From CAG-1782 sp964418255 (GTDB taxonomy: Bacteria > Bacillota > Clostridia > Christensenellales > DTU072), in assembly GCA_964418255.1 (NCBI GenBank), contig CAYQKV010000005.1:77702-141701 (forward strand): a stretch of 64,000 nt of DNA, in the 5' to 3' direction. Positions within the stretch are counted from its first letter, which is position 1; each line of letters begins with the position of its first letter. The notes beneath the pieces are model-generated. The model saw only the letters and a program-made list of their open reading frames with translations. It searched no databases and had not been told where the DNA came from. The translations under genes and the position numbers were made by a program. Below are positions 30,339 to 37,484 of the stretch, one piece after another.

Positions 30339-31316
30339 TTATTTACCTAATATTTTTGCAATATCGTAAAGTTCTTTATCGAATTTCGATTTCGCGTTAA
30401 GCGCGTCCTCGATGTCCATATCTATAATCTTATTGTCTCTTATGCCTACGGCTTTGCCGCCCGCTTTGCCGTTTTTGAACAGTTCCACCGCTTTTGCCCC
30501 GCATCTTGCGGCAAGCACTCTGTCGCTCATCGACGGCATTCCTCCTCTCTGGATATACCCGAGTTTAACCGTTCTTATGGAAATTCCCTCAACCTCGGCA
30601 AGGAGTTTTTCTTTTAATTCCGCGCAACTGCACACGCCTTCGGCAAGAATGATGATTACGGACTTTTTACCCTTTATTCTGTCGAGTTTAATGGTTTTCG
30701 CCGCTTCTTTTATATCGAAAGGAATTTCCGGCACTATAATTATTTCCGCGCCGCCCGAAATACCCGCGTAAAGCGCAATATCTCCGCATTTACGTCCCAT
30801 AACTTCGATAATGCACGCTCTGTTATGCGCAGTCATCGTGTCTCTGACGTTGTTTATCGCGTTGAGCACGGTGTTTACGGCTGTGTCGAACCCGAGCGTA
30901 TAATCGGTATACGCAAGGTCGTTGTCTATCGTTCCCGGCAAACCTACGCAAGGAACGCCGAAATCTTTATAAAACTGATTCATTCCCGCAAGCGACCCGC
31001 CGCCTCCGATGACCACGAGACCGTCTATCCCGTACGCCTGCAATACTTCGTACGCTTTCTGTCTGTACTCGTATTCCGTAAACTCGGGACACCTCGACGT
31101 GCGTAAAATCGTGCCGCCTTTCTGTACGGTATCGGAAACGAACCTCGAATCGATTTTATGTACTTCGCCCTCGATAAGCCCCGTATATCCGTCGTCTATT
31201 CCGTAACACTCTATTCCCGACGCCGAAGCGCAACGCACCACGGCTCGGATTGCGGCGTTCATACCCGGCGCGTCTCCGCCGCTTGTAAGAATACCTATTC
31301 TCTCTATTTTAGACAT
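30339..31316 (-). CDS. pfkA: ATP-type 6-phosphofructokinase with altered Mg-binding motif
   Basis: Belongs to the bacterial PfkA family (325 residues, the usual length). Recognised by TSGGDAPGMNAAIR near the start, PGTIDND at 127-133 (Gly typical of the ATP form, and the catalytic Asp present), MGRKCGD at 173-179 and GYIQRGG. The motif that reads GGDGS in the family is GGGGS here (104-108): codons GGA GGC GGC GGG. The Asp that binds Mg-ATP in the E. coli enzyme is therefore Gly. Activity may be reduced or changed. The ATG at 31316 fits the family N-terminus; a GTG at 31325 is an alternative, and the GGAG upstream is badly spaced for both. Confidence 0.9.
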   Translation of the reverse strand: MSKIERIGILTSGGDAPGMNAAIRAVVRCASASGIECYGIDDGYTGLIEGEVHKIDSRFVSDTVQKGGTILRTSRCPEFTEYEYRQKAYEVLQAYGIDGLVVIGGGGSLAGMNQFYKDFGVPCVGLPGTIDNDLAYTDYTLGFDTAVNTVLNAINNVRDTMTAHNRACIIEVMGRKCGDIALYAGISGGAEIIIVPEIPFDIKEAAKTIKLDRIKGKKSVIIILAEGVCSCAELKEKLLAEVEGISIRTVKLGYIQRGGMPSMSDRVLAARCGAKAVELFKNGKAGGKAVGIRDNKIIDMDIEDALNAKSKFDKELYDIAKILGK

Positions 31317-31352
31317 ATAAGTCACTGCTCCGTCGCTAAAAAAATTTCTTAG

Positions 31353-31381
31353 ATTATAACACTTTTTAATCTCGTTATCAA
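31353..31381 (-). promoter_or_regulatory. Promoter of the phosphofructokinase operon
   Basis: -35 TTGATA (31376-31381) and -10 TATAAT (31353-31358), 17-base spacer. It separates pfkA and downstream genes from proA upstream, so the phosphofructokinases, the Fn3-like gene and typA form their own unit. Confidence 0.8.
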
Positions 31382-31426
31382 ATTATTCGGGCAACAAATC
31401 GGTTTTGCTGTCGATTTTACCGAAGT

Positions 31427-32668
31427 TTATCTGATTTGTCCTTCGCCCCGAACGACGTACTTGACCGAGGTAAGCTCTTTAAGCCCTATCGGTCCTCTTA
31501 CGTGCAATTTCTGCGTGGAAATTCCCATTTCCGCGCCTAATCCCAGTTCGAATCCGTCGGTAAATCTCGTAGAAGCGTTGACGTACACGCAACCCGCGTC
31601 CACTGCGGCGGTGAAAACTCGCGCTTTCTCTTCGTCGGCGGTGACTATCGCCTCGCTGTGGTTTGTACCGTATCTGTTTATATGTTCAATCGCTTCTTTC
31701 TCACCCGAAACGATTTTCACTTTGATAATCATATCGTTATATTCGGTATAAAATTCGTCCTCTCCGACGATTTTCGTGTTCGGATAAATCTTTTCAACCT
31801 CTTCCGTTCCTCTTATTTCCACTCCTTTTTCTTCGAGCATACCGAGGCACAAGGGTAAAAATTTATCGGCTATTTCTCTGTCGACAAGCAACGTTTCCGC
31901 GGCGTTGCACACCGACGGACGGCTTATTTTCGCATTTTCCACGATTTTTAACGCCATATCTAAAGACGCGGTTTTTTCTACGTAAACGTGGCAATTTCCG
32001 CCGCTCGAAGCGATAACCGGCATTGCTGCTTCTTTAAGCACGAATTTTTTCAGTTTCTCTCCGCCGCGCGGTATCATTACGTCGATAAAATCGCCGGAAT
32101 GAAGCATTTCCAGCGTTTTTTCTCTGTCCGTACTGTCGATAAAACCGATAAGTTCGGGATTAACGCCGCACTCGATAAACGCGTTACGCATAAGTTCGGC
32201 GAGTCTTCGGTTGGTATTTATCGCTTCTTTTCCGCCTTTAAGCACCACGCCGTTGCCCGATTTTATACACAAAACCGCGGCGTCGACGGTGACGTTCGGT
32301 CTCGCTTCGTAGATAATTCCGACTACGCCGAGCGGCGCGTGTACTTTATCCACGCGAAGTCCGTTTCCGAGCGTATAACTCTCCTCAATCTTGCCTACGT
32401 AGTCGGGAAGTTTGATTACGTCGTCTATGCCGTCGCACATTGTTTTAATCCGCGCGTCGGTTAGCGTAAGCCTATCGAGAAAAGCAGCGTTCATTCCGCT
32501 TTTCTTACCCCCCTCCACGTCGGAGGCATTGATTTTTTTTAGGTTTTCGGCGTCGCTTGTCACGGCTTTCTTTATCGCCGCGAGCAGTTCGTTTTTAACG
32601 GTCGAATCCGCCGTCATAAACTCGTTCGCTGCGCGCTTCGTATTTTCGCAAACGCTACGCACGTCCAT
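31427..32668 (-). CDS. proA: Glutamate-5-semialdehyde dehydrogenase
   Basis: Second step of proline synthesis: NADPH-dependent reduction of glutamyl-5-phosphate to glutamate semialdehyde. It has 413 residues, standard for ProA. The aldehyde dehydrogenase signature with catalytic Cys254 (SRPSVCNAAETLL) is intact, as are EARPNVTVDA, SGNGVVLKGG and the C-terminal ELGLGAEMGISTQKLHVRGP. proB and proC are not in the window. The start lies seven bases after the yebC stop, whose last codons (GAGGAGGAC) provide the ribosome binding site. Confidence 0.97.
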   Translation of the reverse strand: MDVRSVCENTKRAANEFMTADSTVKNELLAAIKKAVTSDAENLKKINASDVEGGKKSGMNAAFLDRLTLTDARIKTMCDGIDDVIKLPDYVGKIEESYTLGNGLRVDKVHAPLGVVGIIYEARPNVTVDAAVLCIKSGNGVVLKGGKEAINTNRRLAELMRNAFIECGVNPELIGFIDSTDREKTLEMLHSGDFIDVMIPRGGEKLKKFVLKEAAMPVIASSGGNCHVYVEKTASLDMALKIVENAKISRPSVCNAAETLLVDREIADKFLPLCLGMLEEKGVEIRGTEEVEKIYPNTKIVGEDEFYTEYNDMIIKVKIVSGEKEAIEHINRYGTNHSEAIVTADEEKARVFTAAVDAGCVYVNASTRFTDGFELGLGAEMGISTQKLHVRGPIGLKELTSVKYVVRGEGQIR

Positions 32669-32675
32669 AAAACTT

Positions 32676-33422
32676 TCAGTCCTCCTCTTCTTCTTCGGGA
32701 AGTTCGGCGTTGTGATACACGTTCTGCACGTCGTCGTTTTCTTCGAGCATTCCTATAAGTTTTTCAATCATAGGCACGGCTTCGGGTTGCGGCGTGACGT
32801 AATCGTCGGGATAAAAACCTACTTCATAGCTGAGCACGCTCAGTCCGCCTTTTTCAAGCTCTTCTTTCACCGAGTTGACGTCCTGCGGCAACGTATAAAT
32901 TTCATATACGTCTTCTCCGTCTCCGACAACGTCGTCCGCGCCCGCTTCGAGCGCAAGCATCATTACGTCGTCTTCCGTCACTCCTTTCCCAGCTTCCACG
33001 ACTACAAGCCCTTTCTTTTTGAAAAGATAGGATACGCACCCCGTGCTACCCATAGAACCGTTGCATTTGTCGAAAGCGTGTCTTACGTCTCCCGCCGTTC
33101 TGTTCTTGTTGTCGGTAAGCGCTTCGACTATAACCGCGACTCCGCCCGCAGCGTAACCTTCGTACTGCATATCTTCGTAGTTTACGGTATTGAGTTCTCC
33201 GCTCGCTTTCTTTATAGAACGCATAATGTTATCGTTGGGCATATTGTTCTGTTTAGCCTTTGCGATAACGTCGCGCAACTTCGAATTGCTGTTCGGGTCG
33301 GGTCCGCCGGATTTAACGGCAACCGCGATTTCCCTTCCTATTTTGGTGAAAATGCTTCCGCGCGCGGCGTCCGCTTTTCCCTTTTTATTTTTAATGTTTG
33401 CCCATTTGCTGTGTCCGCTCAT
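32676..33422 (-). CDS. yebC: YebC/PmpR-family protein
   Basis: 248 residues with the family N-terminus SGHSKWANIKNKKGKADAAR and the GYAAGGVAVIVEALTDNKNRT block. Members are described as transcription regulators, and more recently as factors that relieve ribosome stalling (YebC1/YebC2); which applies here cannot be seen. Acidic C-terminus (PEEEEED). ATG 33422 follows AGGAGAG. It is the middle gene of a trmH-yebC-proA run with short gaps. Confidence 0.95.
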   Translation of the reverse strand: MSGHSKWANIKNKKGKADAARGSIFTKIGREIAVAVKSGGPDPNSNSKLRDVIAKAKQNNMPNDNIMRSIKKASGELNTVNYEDMQYEGYAAGGVAVIVEALTDNKNRTAGDVRHAFDKCNGSMGSTGCVSYLFKKKGLVVVEAGKGVTEDDVMMLALEAGADDVVGDGEDVYEIYTLPQDVNSVKEELEKGGLSVLSYEVGFYPDDYVTPQPEAVPMIEKLIGMLEENDDVQNVYHNAELPEEEEED

Positions 33423-33440
33423 TTTACTCTCCTGAAAAAA

Positions 33441-34190
33441 TTATCTTATCAGATACATCGCTATGCTCGCGCTCACCGCGGCGTTAAGAGACTCCACTCC
33501 GTTTTGCATAGGAATGGATAAAAAAGTTTTGACTTCTTTTCTCACTTCATCGCTCAGTCCGTGCGCTTCGCTTCCTATCGCAATCGCAATTTTGCCCTCT
33601 TTTTTGTATCCGTAGATACAATTACCATCCATATCCAAACCTAAAATATTATATTCTTGCAACAAGTTCAAAGCGTTCGAAACGTCGGTTTCTATGATGT
33701 CGGTTCGGAATGTACCCGCCATTGCCGCTCTGACGGCTTTGGGGGAATAGGCGTCCGTACAGGACGCGCACACAACGGTTTTTATTCCTCTCGCCGCAGC
33801 GGTTCTGATTATCGTGCCGAGATTGCCCGCGTCGGATATTCCGTCGAGAAGCAATACTTCCTCTCCGCAAACTTTAAGTTCGGAAAACTTCGTAAACGGT
33901 TTTTTTACTACCGCAATCACGCCCGAAGGCGTGATTGTATCACTTACCGCGTCAAAAAGTTCGTCTTTTACGATATAAGGGTCTATTTCGAATTTTTCCG
34001 CGATGAAAGAAAGTTCTTCCTCTTTACTTTGCTTAATAAACAGTTCTTCCGCGCCGAAACGGTCCGGTATATCTTTTACAAGGTTTACTCCTTCCGCGAT
34101 AAAGACTCCGCATTCTCTGCGAAGTTTTTTATCTTTATATAACGCGCGCAATTTTTTCAGCGCGGAATTTTGCGAAGAAGTAATCAGCAT
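33441..34190 (-). CDS. TrmH/SpoU-family RNA 2'-O-methyltransferase
   Basis: 249 residues with the N-terminal substrate-binding domain (SSQNSALKKLRALYKDKKLR) and the SpoU knot motifs LDGISDAGNLGTIIRTA, AIAIGSEAHGL and SIPMQNGVESLNAAVSASIAMY. It methylates a ribose in 23S rRNA or tRNA; the precise target is unknown. It starts just past the rplT terminator and has no clear ribosome binding site, which may mean its mRNA comes from read-through or an unseen promoter. Confidence 0.9.
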   Translation of the reverse strand: MLITSSQNSALKKLRALYKDKKLRRECGVFIAEGVNLVKDIPDRFGAEELFIKQSKEEELSFIAEKFEIDPYIVKDELFDAVSDTITPSGVIAVVKKPFTKFSELKVCGEEVLLLDGISDAGNLGTIIRTAAARGIKTVVCASCTDAYSPKAVRAAMAGTFRTDIIETDVSNALNLLQEYNILGLDMDGNCIYGYKKEGKIAIAIGSEAHGLSDEVRKEVKTFLSIPMQNGVESLNAAVSASIAMYLIR

Positions 34191-34196
34191 AGCGTA

Positions 34197-34232
34197 ATTG
34201 AAAAGTGGTTACTTATAACGGGTAACCACTTC
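34197..34232 (-). terminator. Terminator after rplT
   Basis: Hairpin AAGTGGTTAC (34222-34231 on the complement) with GTAACCACTT (34203-34212), nine-base loop, then TTTTCAATT on the minus strand. It lies right after the rplT stop and before the methylase start. Confidence 0.75.
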
Positions 34233-34237
34233 GTTTT

Positions 34238-34591
34238 TTATTTTATAGCAGCTTTCGCCTTTTCGCACAAATCCGAAAACGCTTTGGGGTCGGATATAGC
34301 TAAGTCCGCCAAAATCTTACGGTTGAGGTCGATGCCTGCCGTTTTAAGTCCATACATAAGTTTGGAGTACGAAATGTCGTTCATTCTCGCCGCGGCGTTG
34401 ATACGCGCTATCCACATCTGACGGAAATCTCTCTTTTTGAGTCTTCTGCCGACGTAAGCGTACTGCATAGACTTCATTACAGCCTGTCTTGCTATTCTGT
34501 AAGAACGCGATTTGGAACCGAAGTATCCTTTCGCTCTTCTCATTATCTTTCTTCTTTTCTTAACGGCGTTTACCGCTCTTTTAATTCTCAT
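34238..34591 (-). CDS. rplT: Ribosomal protein bL20
   Basis: 117 residues, usual length, with the hallmark Arg/Lys-rich helix (KRRKIMRRAKGYFGSKSRSY), DFRQMWIARINAAAR and YSKLMYGLKTAGIDLNRK. An early-assembly protein of the 50S subunit and, in Bacillota, the repressor of its own infC-rpmI-rplT operon through the leader RNA. It follows rpmI by 12 bases. Confidence 0.98.
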   Translation of the reverse strand: MRIKRAVNAVKKRRKIMRRAKGYFGSKSRSYRIARQAVMKSMQYAYVGRRLKKRDFRQMWIARINAAARMNDISYSKLMYGLKTAGIDLNRKILADLAISDPKAFSDLCEKAKAAIK

Positions 34592-34603
34592 ACGACACCT
34601 CCA

Positions 34604-34804
34604 TTATTTCTGACCGCTCATAAGAGTAGACATTGTCTTCTGTTGCGTAGCGTCTACATAGCCGCCTTTGCGAAGATTTCTCGTTCTTTTGGTCGTTTTT
34701 TTGTTAAGAATGTGATTTTTGTTCTGCTTCGCTCTTTTGATTTTTCCCGAGGCAGTCAATCTGAAACGCTTTTTCGCACCGCTGTGCGTTTTCATTTTAG
34801 GCAT
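34604..34804 (-). CDS. rpmI: Ribosomal protein bL35
   Basis: 66 residues with the family start PKMKTHSGAKKRFRLTASGK and KRTRNLRKGGYVD. 50S subunit component. It lies between infC and rplT in the conserved order. Confidence 0.98.
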   Translation of the reverse strand: MPKMKTHSGAKKRFRLTASGKIKRAKQNKNHILNKKTTKRTRNLRKGGYVDATQQKTMSTLMSGQK

Positions 34805-34834
34805 AATCCCAAATTCTCCTTTATGTGTTTATTG

Positions 34835-35332
34835 TTATTTCTTGCTAATCGGAGCGAGCATCATAAAAACGCTTCTATTCTCCGTAGTAGGCTTTTTCTC
34901 CATCGCCGCCACGTCTTTAACTTTCTCGTAAAAGTTTTCAAGCACGGCTACGCTTATTTCGGGGTGTTCCTGCTGTCTTCCCTTCATTCTCAAAGATACT
35001 TTGACTTTGTTTCCGTCTTCGATAAACTCTCTCGTTTGTTTCGCTCTTACGTTTATATCTCCGACGTCAATCGTTTGCGAAAGTTTTATTTCTTTGACTT
35101 CAATGACTTTTTGTGCTTTTTTCGCTTCTTTTTCTTTCTTTATCATATCGAAGCGATACTTCCCATAGTCCATTATCTTGCATACGGGCGGTTTCGCCGC
35201 GGGCGAGATATTGACTAAATCCAAATTACGGAACTCCGCTATTCTAAGCGCCTCGCTCCTTGCCATTACTCCGAGCTGTTGCCCTTTTTCGTCAATCAGT
35301 CGGACTTCTTTGTCAACGATACTCTCGTTAAT
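34835..35332 (-). CDS. infC: Translation initiation factor IF-3, probable AUU start
   Basis: IF-3 keeps ribosomal subunits apart and monitors start-codon selection. The protein (165 residues) shows the N-domain (NESIVDKEVRLIDEKGQQLG), linker helix and C-domain (KYRFDMIKKEKEAKKAQK; RMKGRQQEHPEI). The best-placed start is ATT at 35332-35330: an AAGGA lies exactly seven bases upstream, and starting there gives the M-N-E N-terminus usual in the family. Two TTG codons immediately upstream (35338 and 35335) are too close to the AAGGA. A non-AUG start matches the known IF-3 autoregulation in E. coli, where the start is also AUU. Confidence 0.95.
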   Translation of the reverse strand: MNESIVDKEVRLIDEKGQQLGVMARSEALRIAEFRNLDLVNISPAAKPPVCKIMDYGKYRFDMIKKEKEAKKAQKVIEVKEIKLSQTIDVGDINVRAKQTREFIEDGNKVKVSLRMKGRQQEHPEISVAVLENFYEKVKDVAAMEKKPTTENRSVFMMLAPISKK

Positions 35333-35344
35333 CAACAATTCCTT

Positions 35345-35480
35345 AAAAATGGTTCATTCCCTCCAAATAAAAAAGATGTGCAGTAGAAATACACATCTTT
35401 TACCGTAAAAATCTTATTAAAGAATTACAGAAACCGTTACGCTACTCGCTTCCGGTGAGACGCATAATCTACTTTGTGCT
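35345..35480 (-). promoter_or_regulatory. infC-rpmI-rplT leader RNA (L20-leader type)
   Basis: About 135 bases of untranslated leader between the promoter and infC, containing pairing segments (ACCG...CGGT around 35430-35455) and the attenuator at 35364-35402. Position and terminator are those of the Bacillota L20 leader. I did not establish the L20-binding fold itself. A strong GGAGG near 35361 sits two bases before a four-codon frame (M-N-H-F-stop) whose stop overlaps the infC AAGGA. Confidence 0.6.
35364..35402 (-). terminator. Attenuator terminator in the infC leader
   Basis: AAAGATGTG (35392-35400 on the complement) pairs with CACATCTTT (35372-35380) over an 11-base loop, followed by a T-run. 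It lies about 80 bases downstream of the infC promoter and before the coding region, so it must be overridden for expression, as in L20-controlled leaders. Confidence 0.85.
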
Positions 35481-35483
35481 ACT

Positions 35484-35512
35484 ATAATATCAATTATTTG
35501 CCCGTTTGTCAA
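35484..35512 (-). promoter_or_regulatory. Promoter of the infC operon
   Basis: -35 TTGACA (35507-35512), -10 TATTAT (35484-35489), 17-base spacer. It begins four bases after the thrS stop codon. Confidence 0.85.
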
Positions 35513-35515
35513 GCA

Positions 35516-37441
35516 TTAAAGCGTTTTTTCTTCTACCTCTTTGATAACTAACGCTTCGAACTCTTCCACAGTCATCGTTCCCATATCGCCCGTTTTGCGG
35601 TTTCTCACGCTTACTACGCCGTTTTCCTTTTCCTTGTCTCCGATTATCAGCATATACGGTACTTTTTCAAGTTGCGCTTCGCGGATTTTGTATCCGATTT
35701 TCTCGTTTCTTACGTCCGCTTCCGCTCTTATCCCTTTCATTTTCAGTTCGTTTACGCATTCAATCGCGGCTTTTTCCGTTCTTTCGGTAAGGCTGAGAAC
35801 TTTTACCTGCGTGGGGCTCAACCACGTCGGCAACGCGCCCGCGTACTTTTCGAGGATAAGCGCGATAGTTCTTTCATAGCATCCCATCGAAGTTCTGTGA
35901 ATAATATACGGTCTTACTTTGTTCCCGTTTTCGTCGATATAATTCATATCGAAGTTTTCCGCAAGGAACATATCAATCTGTATGGTGACGAGCGTATCTT
36001 CTTTTCCGTGCACGTTTTTAATCTGAATATCGAGTTTCGGTCCGTAAAACGCCGCTTCGTCTCTCGCTTCGGTATACGGCACGTTGAGGTCTTTGAGTAT
36101 CCTCTCCATTTCCGCTTCCGCTTTTTCCCATTTCGCGGGGTCGTTGATGTATTTCTCGGTGTTGTTCGGGTCCCAACGGGAGAAACGGTAAGAAACGTCC
36201 TCTTCCAGACCTACGCTTCTTAAACAGAATTTCGTAAGTTCGAGACACCCCTTGAATTCTTCCTCTATCTGGTCGGGTCTGCAAATAAGGTGCCCTTCGC
36301 TTATTGTGAATTGTCTTACCCTTATAAGCCCGTGCATTTCGCCGCTTGCTTCGTTACGGAAAAGCGTGCTTGTTTCGCCGTAACGCAACGGTAAATCCCT
36401 GTACGATTTCAGTCCGTTGTTGTAAATCGTATACTGGAACGGGCAGGTCATCGGACGCAATGCGAAAACTTCTCCTTCTGCGTCGGGGTCGCCCATTACA
36501 AACATTCCGTCGAGATAGTGGTCCCAGTGTCCGCTGATTTTGTAAAGTTCCCTCTTCGCCATATACGGCGTTTTCGTCCTTACGTATCCTCTTCTTTCCT
36601 CTTCGTCTTCCACAAAACGCGATAATATCTGGAAAAGTTTGGCTCCCTTAGGCATAAGCAAAGGCAATCCCTGTCCTATGGTTTCGTCGGTCATAAAATA
36701 TCCGAGCTCTCTTCCGATTTTGTTATGGTCGCGCTTTTTCGCCTCTTCGATTGCCGTAAGATAGGCTTCGAGGTCGGCTTTTTTATCAAACGCCGTTCCG
36801 TAAATACGCGTAAGCATCTTATTGTGTTCGTCTCCGCGCCAATACGCCCCAGTAACCGAAGTAATTTTATACGCCTTTACGTAACCGGTAGATGGAATAT
36901 GCGGTCCCGCGCACAAATCGGTGAAATCGCCTTGCGTATAAGTGCTTATTACCGCGTCGGCAGGCAGGTTTTCTATAAGCTCGGTTTTATAAGGCTCGTC
37001 TTTGAACATAGCGAGCGCTTCTTCTTTGGTTACCTCTTTCCTAATTATCGGATAATTAGCCTTTATTATCTTTTTCATTTCGCTTTCCACTGCGGATACG
37101 TCGTCCTGCGTAAAAGGCGTGGAAAAATCGAAATCGTAATAAAAACCGTTCTCTATCGCCGGTCCGATTGCTACTTTTACGTCGGGTTTTACCGTTCTGA
37201 CAGCCTGAGCGAGTATATGCGCCGCGCTGTGGCGATACGCTTTCTTACCGTCTTCGTCCGCGAAAGTTAAAAACTCCACTTCCGCGCCGTCTTCAACCGT
37301 ACTGCGCATATCGCGCACCGTTCCGTTTACTTTTGCGCAAAGAGCGACGCGCGCAAGCCCGTCGCTTATTGATTTTGCTACGTCGAACAGCGTAACGCCG
37401 TCGTCGAATTCTCTTATTTCATCTCTCAGTTTAATTTGCAT
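35516..37441 (-). CDS. thrS: Threonyl-tRNA synthetase
   Basis: Charges tRNA-Thr. The 641 residues contain, in order, the TGS domain (MQIKLRDEIREFDDGVTLFD), the SAD editing domain (HSAAHILAQAV; CAGPHIPSTG), the class II catalytic core with zinc ligands (Cys in MTCPFQYTIY, His in MHGLIRVRQF, His in IHRTSMGCYER) and the C-terminal anticodon domain. All key residues are present and the length is standard. No T-box leader is seen: the gap to the upstream gene is only 43 bases. Confidence 0.98.
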   Translation of the reverse strand: MQIKLRDEIREFDDGVTLFDVAKSISDGLARVALCAKVNGTVRDMRSTVEDGAEVEFLTFADEDGKKAYRHSAAHILAQAVRTVKPDVKVAIGPAIENGFYYDFDFSTPFTQDDVSAVESEMKKIIKANYPIIRKEVTKEEALAMFKDEPYKTELIENLPADAVISTYTQGDFTDLCAGPHIPSTGYVKAYKITSVTGAYWRGDEHNKMLTRIYGTAFDKKADLEAYLTAIEEAKKRDHNKIGRELGYFMTDETIGQGLPLLMPKGAKLFQILSRFVEDEEERRGYVRTKTPYMAKRELYKISGHWDHYLDGMFVMGDPDAEGEVFALRPMTCPFQYTIYNNGLKSYRDLPLRYGETSTLFRNEASGEMHGLIRVRQFTISEGHLICRPDQIEEEFKGCLELTKFCLRSVGLEEDVSYRFSRWDPNNTEKYINDPAKWEKAEAEMERILKDLNVPYTEARDEAAFYGPKLDIQIKNVHGKEDTLVTIQIDMFLAENFDMNYIDENGNKVRPYIIHRTSMGCYERTIALILEKYAGALPTWLSPTQVKVLSLTERTEKAAIECVNELKMKGIRAEADVRNEKIGYKIREAQLEKVPYMLIIGDKEKENGVVSVRNRKTGDMGTMTVEEFEALVIKEVEEKTL

Positions 37442-37484
37442 AAATTGCCTCTATAATATATTTTAATTATAATTACTATTTATT

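Noticed and set aside
35339..35480. Short ORF ATG AAC CAT TTT TAA as a gene
   Set aside because: Four codons only; treated as a possible control element in the infC leader, not a protein gene.
37442..37484. T-box leader for thrS
   Set aside because: The gap is 43 bases of A+T-rich sequence, too short for a T-box and with no specifier-loop sequence.
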